Shown piece after piece: positions 1-6,550 of a stretch of 10,206 nt of DNA. The DNA is from Planctomycetaceae bacterium (GTDB taxonomy: Bacteria > Planctomycetota > Planctomycetia > Planctomycetales > Planctomycetaceae), in assembly GCA_015487825.1 (NCBI GenBank), contig WFOZ01000542.1, positions 1-10,206 of the forward strand, written 5' to 3'. Both the position numbers and the translations under genes were made by a program. The notes under the pieces are model-generated. The model searched no databases and was not told the origin of the DNA. It was given only the letters and a program-made list of their open reading frames with translations. Within the stretch, counting starts at the first letter, position 1, and every line of letters begins with the position of its first letter.

Positions 1-2127
1 GTAGAGTTTCGGGAATTTCAGACGTGAGACGAACTGTGGATGAGCCGGGTCAGTCAGATCGAATATTTCCAGCCCGTGTCCATTACCAAACCCGGGGTCA
101 TCTGCGGCACGATGGACCATCTTTCGGGAGTGATGACCGGTCGCGGCGTATAAATAATTTCCTCGAAGATCGACGCCATCTCCATAACCATCTAACGAAA
201 CGTGCGCAGTGATTTTCGGTAGCCTCGGATTATGCACATCGATCGCGAGCACTTCAGATGTCACCCAGTCTCCCACATAAAGCCAACCCGCGCGTGCCAC
301 AACAGATTGTGCCTCTCCGGTTCGAACCGTACTGAGGTGAATCGGTTTGGATGGATCAGAAACATCAATCAATTCAACCCCATAATTGCGACAGGCAACA
401 AACAGAACATCTCCAGAAATGGCGATACCGGTCGCAAATTCGATGGTGTCGTAATGGTTGAGCAAACGTGGCTTCTGCGGATTTTTCAGACTGACGATAA
501 ACAAGCCATCCTGCCGGGATGTGATGTAAGCGATATTATTATCGACAAGAATCTGACGCACGCCTCCTAGACCTGAAAGCTCTCCTGTTGTCTGTGGATT
601 GGCAGGATCGGTAATATCAAGAATCGTCAGCTTACCGCGACCAATTGCACAGGCGTGTTTTCCTGCAATGGCCACATCAATTGTCGGACCAACTCCCACA
701 TTTTTTATCAGCGGAAGCTCCTTTCCATATTCCTCTTTGATGCTCTGCGGCTGATGATCGTTGGCAGAAAACAATTCCTGATGCCGAAAGTAGAAGGCGT
801 ATGTATGCAAAGCGACAACGGTGAAAAGGTAGTTAGTTTCTCCGGCGTTAATTTTATTCAAGTTAACTGTTGTGAGCATCTTCCAGATATCGCCAAGGTT
901 CTGCCTGATCATTTCCGGGTTTTCGCTCAGCATGACCATGTGTAAACCACCCAGCGGAAACCGCACATGTGCCAGAACAGGCAAGCTTCCCTGATCGAGC
1001 ATTTCCGGCTTGAACGCCTTCCACGCAACAGGGCAACCATGCAGATTTTCATCTTTCCAGCCGAGTTCTTTTTGCAGACGAACCCACTGCTCAGCAGAAT
1101 GGAACCTCTTGTAGAAAGGCCCCGGAAAATCTCGCTGCATTTGCATCTGCGCGGTTTGTTCCAACAAGCCAAGCAAGACGGCCTTACGTTTGGGATTAGT
1201 TTCCATCTGATAAAGAGCATTGACCCGGAACGCGTTTTGATTCGCATAGATCGGATGACCGTTAATTCGAACATGCGGGCCCGGGTGCATATTCTTCCAA
1301 CGCAGCCCCTCTTTTTCGGCTAGAAATTTATCGTAAGTTTTCAGCCAGTGTTCATCACCTGTTCCCTGATACAGCGCGAGGATGGCTGGCAACAGGATAG
1401 ATGCGTGATCGGAATTGAACCCCGTCCAGGCAAACCCGACATGAGCCTGCGTCACGCCATCGGCTCGTTTAATTGACCAGCCATTCTTTTCCAGTCGCCG
1501 ACCGACTTTACCGAGTGAATCGCGAATCCACTTTTTCTGTTCGTCGCTGGCAAGTGATGAATTGGCGTATCGGGCAAGACTGATAATGTAAGTCGTGTGC
1601 TGATCCATCGAGGAATCGTCATAATAGGCGGTCACATCATCCGGATGAGGTCCGCGTGGCACAAGACCTTCCAATGCAGGTTTATTCGGCTTGGGATACT
1701 TTTCAGGAAGCGAACCGATCAATCTCAATGCGGCGAATGTTTTGGATATTTCTGCTTTCAGAAAAGGATCGGGTCGTGCTTCATAAGCATCCAATAGCGC
1801 AACAAGCAGATGACCACAATGCAACGCCGTATCTGCAATTCGTGATCCATACCCCCACGGCTTGGGAAGTTCCTTCTTCACATCTTCCGGGGACGTCCAA
1901 TGCTTTTTTGTCGATAGCCTTGCTCCATAAAGTACGTTTGTTTGAGGATGCTGAAAGTCGCGCAGGTAATTCTTTGTCAGGGAAAAAACGTGGGTAACAA
2001 GTTCCTTTTCAGTAAATGGTGCAACTTCTGATTTAGACTTGGCGGAAGATTCTCCCATCGTTTGGGAAACCAACATGCAAAAGACGAAAAGAGAAACAGG
2101 CAATTTCAGCAGATCAGTATTCTTCAC
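1..2127 (-). CDS. Secreted LVIVD-repeat beta-propeller protein with large N-terminal helical domain (3' end outside window)
   Basis: The frame is open for 709 codons from a GTG at 2125-2127 to the left edge, so the C-terminus is missing. An in-frame TAA lies two codons upstream of the GTG and a G-rich ribosome site (GGGGGAA) lies about 6 bases before it. The N-terminus (MKNTDLLKLPVSLFVFCMLV) is a signal peptide. Residues about 36-490 are largely helical, with aromatic and His motifs such as DQHTTYIISLARYA, HPGPHVRINGHPIYANQ and AHVRFPLGGLH; I cannot name this domain. From about residue 499, LVIVD-type repeats recur every 42 residues: KLTILDITDPANPQ, GLFIVSLKNPQKPR, GVELIDVSDPSKPI, EVLAIDVHNPRLPK, then a longer blade and GLEIFDLTDPAHPQ near 685. 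Known of the family: LVIVD repeats build surface or exported beta-propellers. The substrate is unknown. It follows the TIM-barrel gene by 81 bases on the same strand, so co-transcription is likely. The other open frames across this stretch are shadows. Confidence 0.85.
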   Translation of the reverse strand, partial: MKNTDLLKLPVSLFVFCMLVSQTMGESSAKSKSEVAPFTEKELVTHVFSLTKNYLRDFQHPQTNVLYGARLSTKKHWTSPEDVKKELPKPWGYGSRIADTALHCGHLLVALLDAYEARPDPFLKAEISKTFAALRLIGSLPEKYPKPNKPALEGLVPRGPHPDDVTAYYDDSSMDQHTTYIISLARYANSSLASDEQKKWIRDSLGKVGRRLEKNGWSIKRADGVTQAHVGFAWTGFNSDHASILLPAILALYQGTGDEHWLKTYDKFLAEKEGLRWKNMHPGPHVRINGHPIYANQNAFRVNALYQMETNPKRKAVLLGLLEQTAQMQMQRDFPGPFYKRFHSAEQWVRLQKELGWKDENLHGCPVAWKAFKPEMLDQGSLPVLAHVRFPLGGLHMVMLSENPEMIRQNLGDIWKMLTTVNLNKINAGETNYLFTVVALHTYAFYFRHQELFSANDHQPQSIKEEYGKELPLIKNVGVGPTIDVAIAGKHACAIGRGKLTILDITDPANPQTTGELSGLGGVRQILVDNNIAYITSRQDGLFIVSLKNPQKPRLLNHYDTIEFATGIAISGDVLFVACRNYGVELIDVSDPSKPIHLSTVRTGEAQSVVARAGWLYVGDWVTSEVLAIDVHNPRLPKITAHVSLDGYGDGVDLRGNYLYAATGHHSRKMVHRAADDPGFGNGHGLEIFDLTDPAHPQFVSRLKFPKLY

Positions 2128-2208
2128 GTATTATTCCCCCGCAGATCGCTTCTAACATTTAATGAACTGTCTGTGCTCCGTTTGGGGCCATTGATACTTA
2201 CAAACCAA

Positions 2209-3216
2209 TTATTTGCGTCCCAGCATTCGGTCCATCGCATCTGAAGTTTGATAGACAATCGCTTCGGGCCAATGCGGGAAAGGGTTGAAGTATTCGAACG
2301 TCAGATATCCACGATAGCCAACCTTATCGAGAGCATCCAGGACAGCGGGCCAGTTGGTTGTTCCATCGAGCAGCAGGCGGAACGCATCGAGATTAAACTC
2401 GTGAGTTTTTTTTGAATACTCTTTCAGGTGAATATTTTTTGTTCGTTTTCCAAGAAGCGGGATCCAATGCTCCGGGAAGTGGTATTGCATGATGTTGCCG
2501 GTATCGAAATGCACGCGCACGTGATCACTTTTGAAGCTGTCAACAAACTGATTCATTTCCTGTGGACTGTGCAGGAAACCGTTTGCAAAAATATTTTCGA
2601 TATTAAGATAGACCCCTTGTTTAGCTGCTTGTGGTATTAATGATTTCACTGCCTCGCTGGCACGCCTGAGTGCAACATCGTGCGGAACCGGTGGTTCATC
2701 GGGCAACCACGGTGCATAGACAGAGCCGGGTACGACCAGCAGATTATCTGTTTCCAGCAGCCGAGCTGCACGAATCATTTTTCCAGCCAGCTCAACGCCT
2801 TTGGCTCTTTTGGCAGGATCTTCGTGAGTAAACGCATAAGGCCAAAAAAGAAATGAGCAGACGCCGCTGATTTTAAGGCCGAGTTGGCGAGCCATCTTCC
2901 CGATCGCAATAATGTCATTCTCGCTGGATTCGGGGGAAAGATCACCTTCAAGATCAAAGTTTACTTCGATCCCTTCAAAGCCTGCATCGGCACATAATTC
3001 GAAACACTCTTTTAACGACATCTGCTTCGGGTAAGGCAGCGCCCATAAATTGATCGACTTTTTCATGTCGTACTTTTTGGAAGGCGATACCCTGAGCGAA
3101 TTCGATTCTGCCGCTTGAGCGGATTGTGGAAAGCTCCCCTGCGAGGCTAAAAAAGCAGAGCCAAACACAGACGCATAGCCCATCATTTCACGACGATTGA
3201 AACTTTTTTCTGACAT
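2209..3216 (-). CDS. Tat-exported sugar phosphate isomerase/epimerase-like TIM-barrel protein
   Basis: This 335-residue protein belongs to the xylose-isomerase-like TIM-barrel family (AP_endonuc_2 type). The ATG at 3214-3216 has AGGA about 9 bases upstream. The N-terminus carries a twin-arginine motif (SFNRREMMG), a hydrophobic stretch and a probable cut after AQA near residue 35, so it should be exported folded with its metal. The likely divalent metal ligands of the epimerase group are visible in order: E207 (NIEN), D238 (VHFDTGN), H263 (NIHLKEY) and E308 (TFEYF). The motif FEGIEVNFD near residues 80-88 fits an early barrel strand. Family members isomerise or epimerise keto sugars or related polyols; the substrate cannot be read here. 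Exported members are common in planctomycetes. It is the first gene of a likely two-gene unit with the LVIVD protein downstream, which suggests joint action on an extracytoplasmic sugar (inference). Confidence 0.88.
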   Translation of the reverse strand: MSEKSFNRREMMGYASVFGSAFLASQGSFPQSAQAAESNSLRVSPSKKYDMKKSINLWALPYPKQMSLKECFELCADAGFEGIEVNFDLEGDLSPESSENDIIAIGKMARQLGLKISGVCSFLFWPYAFTHEDPAKRAKGVELAGKMIRAARLLETDNLLVVPGSVYAPWLPDEPPVPHDVALRRASEAVKSLIPQAAKQGVYLNIENIFANGFLHSPQEMNQFVDSFKSDHVRVHFDTGNIMQYHFPEHWIPLLGKRTKNIHLKEYSKKTHEFNLDAFRLLLDGTTNWPAVLDALDKVGYRGYLTFEYFNPFPHWPEAIVYQTSDAMDRMLGRK

Positions 3217-3281
3217 GTCTGAATTCCTGATCTAATTGGTTCTTCGTACTACAGAGGGTAAGTTCGTTTGCAACCTGAGCA

Positions 3282-3287
3282 ATTATA
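3282..3287 (-). promoter_or_regulatory. Candidate -10 box for the TIM-barrel/LVIVD unit
   Basis: On the minus strand this reads TATAAT, a consensus -10 hexamer about 65 bases upstream of the TIM-barrel ATG. No good -35 lies 17 bases further up; that position falls in the palindrome TGGCTATAGCCA (3301-3312), where a repeat fragment begins. If used, the start would lie near 3275. It is a weak prediction from one hexamer only. Confidence 0.3.
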
Positions 3288-3301
3288 CTACGCTCCATTA
3301 T

Positions 3302-3451
3302 GGCTATAGCCATCAGGATGAACCAGCCGTGACAAGACTTTTCTGCCCTGATGGTAAAATATTGATTCATCCGGCTAAAGCGTGCTTTTGAAGAGCTCAA
3401 GTCAAAAAAAGCCACGGATGACCCCAGCACGGCAGTGCCGCAACCAAACAG
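3302..3451 (+). repeat. Fragments of composite intergenic repeat (copy C, part 1)
   Basis: Bases 3364-3451 match the reverse complement of 7410-7506: TTCATCCGGCTAA, GAGCTCAAGTCAAAAAA, AGCCACGG, CCCAGCACGGC and AACCAAAC occur in the same order. The block GGTTCATT..GATAGCCG present in the 7.4 kb copy is shortened here. Bases 3302-3332 (ATGAACCAGCCGTG) repeat another part of the same element in the opposite orientation. No coding frame is supported across it. Confidence 0.7.
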
Positions 3452-3454
3452 GGA

Positions 3455-3570
3455 TTTGAACCACGAATAGAGACCAATTAACACGAATTTTTCTTTTGGA
3501 AACTTCATCTCAAACTGAAGGTATGATGAAATGATTTCATTCGTGTTTATTCGAGTTCATTCGTGGTTCA
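3455..3570. repeat. Inverted repeat with 33-base arms, TTGAACCACGAAT...AACACGAAT
   Basis: The left arm is 3455-3487 and the right arm is 3538-3570. Their outer 13 bases (TTGAACCACGAAT) and inner 9 bases (AACACGAAT) are identical as an inverted repeat; the 11 bases between differ. About 50 bases separate the arms. The right arm reads ATTCGTGTTTATTCGAGTTC and on. Phrases of this type recur between genes in many planctomycete genomes (from memory, not searched). It lies inside the area of composite repeat copy C. Confidence 0.7.
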
Positions 3571-3671
3571 AAACAATTCTTTTGAAATATCCGGTCACCC
3601 TTGGGCAGCATTTCATTGATAAGGTACTAACCTCTATGGTTCATTGAAGTTACATTTGCTTGCTGAAATAG

Positions 3672-3763
3672 TTTGCGTACCGTTCGTAAACTTTTTACGT
3701 TAGTAGCACGGACTTTCCTGTTTCCCTCCCATTATTGTTTTAATCTCAAGCAACTATTCAGCA
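3672..3763 (+). repeat. Composite repeat copy C, part 2: TTTGCG hairpin module and CAACTATTCAGC
   Basis: Bases 3672-3705 (TTTGCGTACCGTTCGTAAAC and on, to GTTAGTA) match 5737-5770 and the reverse of 7367-7394. The core folds as TTTGCG/CGTAAA with one G-U pair. Bases 3751-3763 (CAACTATTCAGCA) match the motif that follows the hairpin in the 7.3 kb copy. It is probably the degenerate 3' half of the element begun at 3364. Confidence 0.6.
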
Positions 3764-3794
3764 ATGTTTGGTTTTGCAGAAATTTATGTTGCCT

Positions 3795-3872
3795 GTAGGG
3801 TCCGCTATTACGGACCACCGCATAAAATAGGAGGTTCGACTTCCCAGCGTGGTCCGCAATAGCGGTCCCTAC
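3795..3872. repeat. Palindromic GTAGGGTCCGCTATT...TAGCGGTCCCTAC element
   Basis: The arms 3795-3817 and 3850-3872 are inverted repeats that match at 21 of 23 bases. Each arm is also partly self-complementary (GGTCCG....CGGACC), so the unit can fold as one long or two short hairpins, in the manner of REP/BIME pairs. The 32 bases between the arms show nothing. A reverse copy of GTAACTAYTCAGCGAG follows at 3885-3900. Confidence 0.7.
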
Positions 3873-3884
3873 GGCTGGAGACAA

Positions 3885-3900
3885 CTCGCTGAGTAGTTAC
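3885..3900 (-). repeat. Copy of the 16-base GTAACTATTCAGYGAG motif
   Basis: On the minus strand it reads GTAACTACTCAGCGAG. Related copies are at 3751-3763 (+), 5437-5452 (+), 7000-7014 (+) and 7352-7367 (-). All are intergenic and lie next to other repeat modules, so this looks like an edge or linker of the composite repeat. Confidence 0.55.
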
Positions 3901-3948
3901 AATCTCAAAGAAGTCTTCTTCATTCTCTGTCGATAGTCGAATGGGCAA

Positions 3949-3980
3949 TAAAAAAGCCCTGCGGAAATACCGCAGGGCTT
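3949..3980 (-). terminator. Rho-independent terminator of cysC
   Basis: On the minus strand an 11-base perfect stem, AAGCCCTGCGG/CCGCAGGGCTT, closes a 5-base loop (TATTT) and is followed by TTTTATT. The stem arms are 3970-3980 and 3954-3964. It begins about 30 bases past the cysC stop codon. This is the clearest terminator in the window and shows that cysC transcription ends here. Confidence 0.9.
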
Positions 3981-4011
3981 CTGAAATTCTGAATTCAATT
4001 TACCAAATCAT

Positions 4012-4623
4012 TTAGACTGAAAGATAGCCCTTGGACTCCAGATAGGCGACAACTTCCTGTGCGAGTTCATCAATACTTTTGTTATCTGCATCGAGAGTAA
4101 GCTCTGCATTTTCCGGCTCTTCGTAAGGATCATCAATCCCGGTGAAGCCTTTGATTTCTCCTGCTCGTGCCTTTTTGTAAAGCCCTTTCGGGTCGCGAGC
4201 TTCGCAGGTCTCCAGAGAGGCATTGACAAAAACTTCAATAAACTCGCCTTCATTAAGAATTTCTCGGGCACGATCCCGGTCTACGCGATAAGGGGAAATG
4301 AACGCAGTCAGTACAAAGGTGCCTGCTTCGCAGAAAAGTTTTGCCACTTCACCAATTCTACGAATATTTTCGGTACGATCTTCAGCTGAAAATCCGAGAT
4401 TCTTGTTCAACCCCATGCGAACATTATCGCCGTCGAGTACGAAAGTATGAATCCCTTTTTCATGCAGAATGTGATCGACAGTATTTGCTACAGTACTTTT
4501 TCCACAAGCACTCAAGCCGGTAAACCAGAGAACTGCACTTTTATGGCCATTAAGTTTGAGGCGATCTTCTGTACTGACGGTGTGATCGTGCCAGGTTACG
4601 TTTGTTGCTTTTTGTTCGGTCAT
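4012..4623 (-). CDS. cysC: Adenylyl-sulfate kinase (APS kinase)
   Basis: This 203-residue cytoplasmic enzyme phosphorylates adenosine 5'-phosphosulfate with ATP to give PAPS, the sulfate donor for assimilation or sulfation. All family marks are present in order: Walker [10 protein letters not shown] (36-44), DGDNVR (64-69), the APS-contacting [14 protein letters not shown] (76-89), ISPYR (109-113, with the conserved Ser), [19 protein letters not shown] (144-162) and DDPYE.P. The length is normal for a stand-alone CysC. The ATG at 4621-4623 has GAAG about 7 bases upstream and AGAGG further back. It is transcribed alone: its own terminator follows and the upstream neighbour is divergent. No cysD, cysN, sulfotransferase or sulfatase gene is visible here, so whether PAPS serves assimilation or sulfation cannot be read. 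Confidence 0.96.
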   Translation of the reverse strand: MTEQKATNVTWHDHTVSTEDRLKLNGHKSAVLWFTGLSACGKSTVANTVDHILHEKGIHTFVLDGDNVRMGLNKNLGFSAEDRTENIRRIGEVAKLFCEAGTFVLTAFISPYRVDRDRAREILNEGEFIEVFVNASLETCEARDPKGLYKKARAGEIKGFTGIDDPYEEPENAELTLDADNKSIDELAQEVVAYLESKGYLSV

Positions 4624-4688
4624 TTTTTACTTCATCAACCTCTAAATTAAGTGTGTGCAGGAGAGGACTTACCAGTTTGGGTCCGCAA

Positions 4689-4709
4689 TCACAGGGACTA
4701 ATCCTGTGA
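4689..4709. promoter_or_regulatory. Dyad TCACAGG-N7-CCTGTGA in the divergent cysC spacer
   Basis: A perfect 7-base inverted repeat with a 7-base centre (GACTAAT) lies 66 bases upstream of the cysC start. The size and position fit a dimeric regulator site, but it could also be a small hairpin in the cysC leader. No regulator is identified. Confidence 0.3.
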
Positions 4710-4737
4710 AAAGACCGCTGGTGGAATCCGGGTATCG

Positions 4738-4750
4738 TGACAAATTGTCA
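4738..4750. promoter_or_regulatory. Palindrome TGACAA-A-TTGTCA between divergent genes
   Basis: A perfect 13-base palindrome with a single central base lies midway between the cysC start and the promoter of the 4911 gene. Its minus strand contains TTGACA, but no convincing -10 follows at the right spacing. It is a candidate operator. Confidence 0.3.
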
Positions 4751-4807
4751 AGTCAAGCCGAATCGTAGAGAAAAAATTACAACAGGGGAAGCCCAGGAAA
4801 TCATAAA

Positions 4808-4837
4808 TTGACTCCAGATACACCTATCGAATAAAAT
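4808..4837 (+). promoter_or_regulatory. Sigma70-like promoter of the small gene at 4911
   Basis: TTGACT (4808-4813) and TAAAAT (4832-4837) are separated by 18 bases, close to the sigma70 consensus. A start near 4844 would give a leader of about 65 bases. The leader contains the hairpin CAGGCA-GAAA-TGCCTG (4861-4876) upstream of the ribosome site. Confidence 0.45.
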
Positions 4838-4860
4838 TGATGTGTTCGGTCTCTTTTTTA

Positions 4861-4876
4861 CAGGCAGAAATGCCTG
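4861..4876 (+). other. Leader hairpin CAGGCA-GAAA-TGCCTG
   Basis: A perfect 6-base stem with a GNRA-class GAAA tetraloop lies 20 bases before the GGAGG ribosome site of the downstream gene. It is followed by no U-tract, so it is not a simple terminator. It may stabilise the leader or be a protein-binding element. Confidence 0.35.
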
Positions 4877-4910
4877 AGTCATTGGGTTCTCTCTGTGGAG
4901 GAATATGACT

Positions 4911-5423
4911 ATGGTCAGGATTATTTCTGGCGAGGAGCAATTGAAAAACCTCTTTGCGGGGCTGCTTGAGAACACTTTTCACGCAGAAATGGGGATAGCA
5001 GACCCACATCTGGTCGATTATCTGACCGATCTGCTATTGCGGTTTCTGCGTAGTGAAACAATTTTCAAGGTTCGGGATCTCCAGGGACATCGACTTGAAG
5101 AAGTTGCCTGCATGCTGCTTGAGGCTGAACAGTCACACCCCAGACCACGTCGGGAAATCCACAGACATATTGGTGATTTCACATTATTCTGGTCCGGCGT
5201 CTACCCGGAAGCGTTGAAGCATCTGAAATCGCTTGACCGCAAAGATTTTCTGATCAACTATCGTGATCAGGGTAAACGCTCCTATTATATCGCCAGCACT
5301 TACGAACAGGAACCTTACGAAAACGAAGCTCCGGTTCTGCGAAAAATCAGCGACTTATTTGATCTGTGCACAAAAGGCCTGCAGCAAGTCCGCCAGGAAT
5401 GGGAACTGGAATTTTGTGGGTAA
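4911..5423 (+). CDS. Small cytoplasmic conserved-type protein of unknown function
   Basis: I do not recognise a named family. The product is 170 residues from the ATG at 4911. An ATG at 4905 is only 3 bases from GGAGG (4897-4901), while 4911 is 9 bases from it, so 4911 is the better start. There is no signal peptide or membrane segment. The sequence reads as mostly helical, with a hydrophobic helix (YLTDLLLRFL, about 37-46), a charged helix (HRLEEVACMLLEAE) and a basic, aromatic centre (RREIHRHIGDFTLFWSGVYP, about 81-100). Codon use and the strong ribosome site support a real gene. It is divergent from cysC and appears monocistronic. The HRHIGDFTLFW block looks like a conserved core and would be the best search probe. 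No function is inferred. Confidence 0.8.
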   Translation: MVRIISGEEQLKNLFAGLLENTFHAEMGIADPHLVDYLTDLLLRFLRSETIFKVRDLQGHRLEEVACMLLEAEQSHPRPRREIHRHIGDFTLFWSGVYPEALKHLKSLDRKDFLINYRDQGKRSYYIASTYEQEPYENEAPVLRKISDLFDLCTKGLQQVRQEWELEFCG

Positions 5424-5436
5424 TCACGTTTACAAC

Positions 5437-5611
5437 GTAACTATTCAGTGAGTTTCATCCCTTTGATGTACTTCAACTGCTCATCAGCAACAACGCAAGG
5501 AATCGGAAGAAGAGATTAAAGGACAGGGTTACGAGATCTACAAAGAACAATCGCGCAGAGACACGGAAACGCAAAGAGTTTCTCTCATCACGCTCTAAAA
5601 AATTGAGGCTC
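5437..5611 (+). repeat. Composite repeat copy A, R3 module (about 175 bases)
   Basis: It is the inverted counterpart of 7189-7367. Shared blocks in order are GTAACTATTCAGTGAGTT, TCATCCCTTT, TGTACTTCA, CTGCTCATCAGCAA, AACGCAAGGAA, the stretch related to CGCAAAGACGCGGAGACGCA, AAGAGTTTC and ATCACGCTCTAAAA. It starts 14 bases after the stop of the 4911 gene. No open frame of gene quality crosses it. Confidence 0.8.
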
Positions 5612-5678
5612 GAACAATAACTGTCCGATTTCAATTTTTTATTAGCCGCCATTCAACGGTAAATGAACCACCACATAG

Positions 5679-5770
5679 AACCCAGCACGGCTGGTTCATT
5701 CTGATAGCCGTAACCAAACTGATATTTTTTCTAAAATTTGCGAGCCGTTCGCAAACTTTTACCGTTAGTA
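5679..5770 (+). repeat. Composite repeat copy A, R4/hairpin module
   Basis: Bases 5679-5766 are a close inverted copy of 7367-7450: AACCCAGCACGGCTGGTTCA, GATAGCCGTAACCAAACTGA, TATTTTTT and TTTGCGAGCCGTTCGCAAAC match almost without change. The 19-base core TTTGCGA-GCCGT-TCGCAAA is a perfect hairpin. In this copy the module lies downstream of R3, while in the 7.3 kb copy (same orientation) it lies upstream, so the modules are permuted. The rest of the 490-base gap (5424-5914) holds only the 5781 repeat. Confidence 0.8.
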
Positions 5771-5780
5771 ATACAAAAGA

Positions 5781-5805
5781 ACCGCGGCTAGCGCCGTGCG
5801 GCTGA
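5781..5805 (+). repeat. ACCGCGGCTAGCGCCGTGCG intergenic motif
   Basis: This GC-rich stretch in an AT-rich gap folds as CGCGGC-TAGC-GCCGTG with one G-U pair. From memory, the phrase resembles GCGGCTAACGCCGTGCGGCT repeats common in planctomycete genomes. Only one copy lies in this window. Confidence 0.45.
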
Positions 5806-5914
5806 TTCTGTTTTCTGTTGAGTTCATATAACGTGACAGTAATTGTTCGAGTGCTCCATAGCAACAAAGATTCCCGAAAAAGAAAAACCGTGCCGTTCGC
5901 TGGTAATTCAAAAA

Positions 5915-6535
5915 TCACTCGGTATCTGAGATTTCAAAATCGAGAGGGCCATCTGGAGCTGCTCTCTTTGGTGAAGCAGAGGAGTCGCCCTCAGGTGTCG
6001 AATTTGTTTCTACAACCTCCAATGGTTTTTCATCAGCACGAGCTTCTCGAACAAGCACCCGCGTTCCGGTTACTTTAATTATTTTGACATCGACGCCGGA
6101 TTCGATAATAAGCCCTTCGCTGTAAGCGTGAATTCGCTCACGGTCAATGGAGACCATTCCACTTGGATTCAAGGGAGTAATTGTCTTTGCAATTAGCCCG
6201 ACAAATCCGTTGAGCCTTTCTTCTTCCTTGGCAAACGGAACAACTTCCTCTTCACTGGGGCCGGCCAACAGGATTCGTTTTCCAAATTTTGTCTTGGGGA
6301 GTATGACTAAAGCCAGTATCGTGACACTGGGGATCACGACGACTGCAAAAGCAGTGAAGCCCCAAAACATGGTTGGGTTGCTTTCCCACCAGGCTGCCCA
6401 GGCGTAATAAAAAGCAGCAAAGAGACTGGCAAACATACTCAGCGCCAGGATTCCCCCCGAAGGGATAAAAATCTCAGCGACAATTAGTACTGTGGCCAAC
6501 GCCAGCAAAGCAATTGCTAAAAAAGCATCATCCAT
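5915..6535 (-). CDS. NfeD-like membrane protein with C-terminal OB-fold domain
   Basis: From the ATG at 6533-6535 the product is 206 residues. The frame can be extended five codons to a TTG at 6550, but the ATG places MDDAFLAIALLAL at the N-terminus as is usual for the family, with a G-rich site (GGGGCGAG) upstream. Three membrane segments lie at about 4-22 (ending AEIFIPSGG, a family hallmark), 27-50 and 55-82. A short linker (KTKFGKRILLAG) leads to an NfeD-type OB domain at about 110-165 (GLIAKTITPLNPSGMVSI, GVDVKIIKVTGTRVLVRE). The tail is acidic and low in complexity. NfeD proteins act at the membrane with SPFH/flotillin or ClpP-like serine proteases in membrane quality control. No such partner is in this window, and no protease domain is fused to it. 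Confidence 0.88.
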   Translation of the reverse strand: MDDAFLAIALLALATVLIVAEIFIPSGGILALSMFASLFAAFYYAWAAWWESNPTMFWGFTAFAVVVIPSVTILALVILPKTKFGKRILLAGPSEEEVVPFAKEEERLNGFVGLIAKTITPLNPSGMVSIDRERIHAYSEGLIIESGVDVKIIKVTGTRVLVREARADEKPLEVVETNSTPEGDSSASPKRAAPDGPLDFEISDTE

Positions 6536-6550
6536 TGTTTCTCGCCCCAA

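Noticed and set aside
927..1323. Open frames on both strands of 115 and 118 codons
   Set aside because: They are shadow frames inside the LVIVD gene, whose own frame is open for 709 codons with signal peptide and repeats.
3188..3508. 106-codon frame, minus strand
   Set aside because: It overlaps the TIM-barrel start and is built from intergenic repeat sequence; no ribosome site or recognisable protein features.
3455..3570. Possible CRISPR repeat pair
   Set aside because: Only two arms, inverted rather than direct, with no third unit.
5631..5918. 95-codon frame, minus strand
   Set aside because: It runs through composite repeat copy A and overlaps the NfeD 3' end.
5818..6078. 86-codon frame, plus strand
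   Set aside because: Antisense to the NfeD gene and the flanking gap; no ribosome site.
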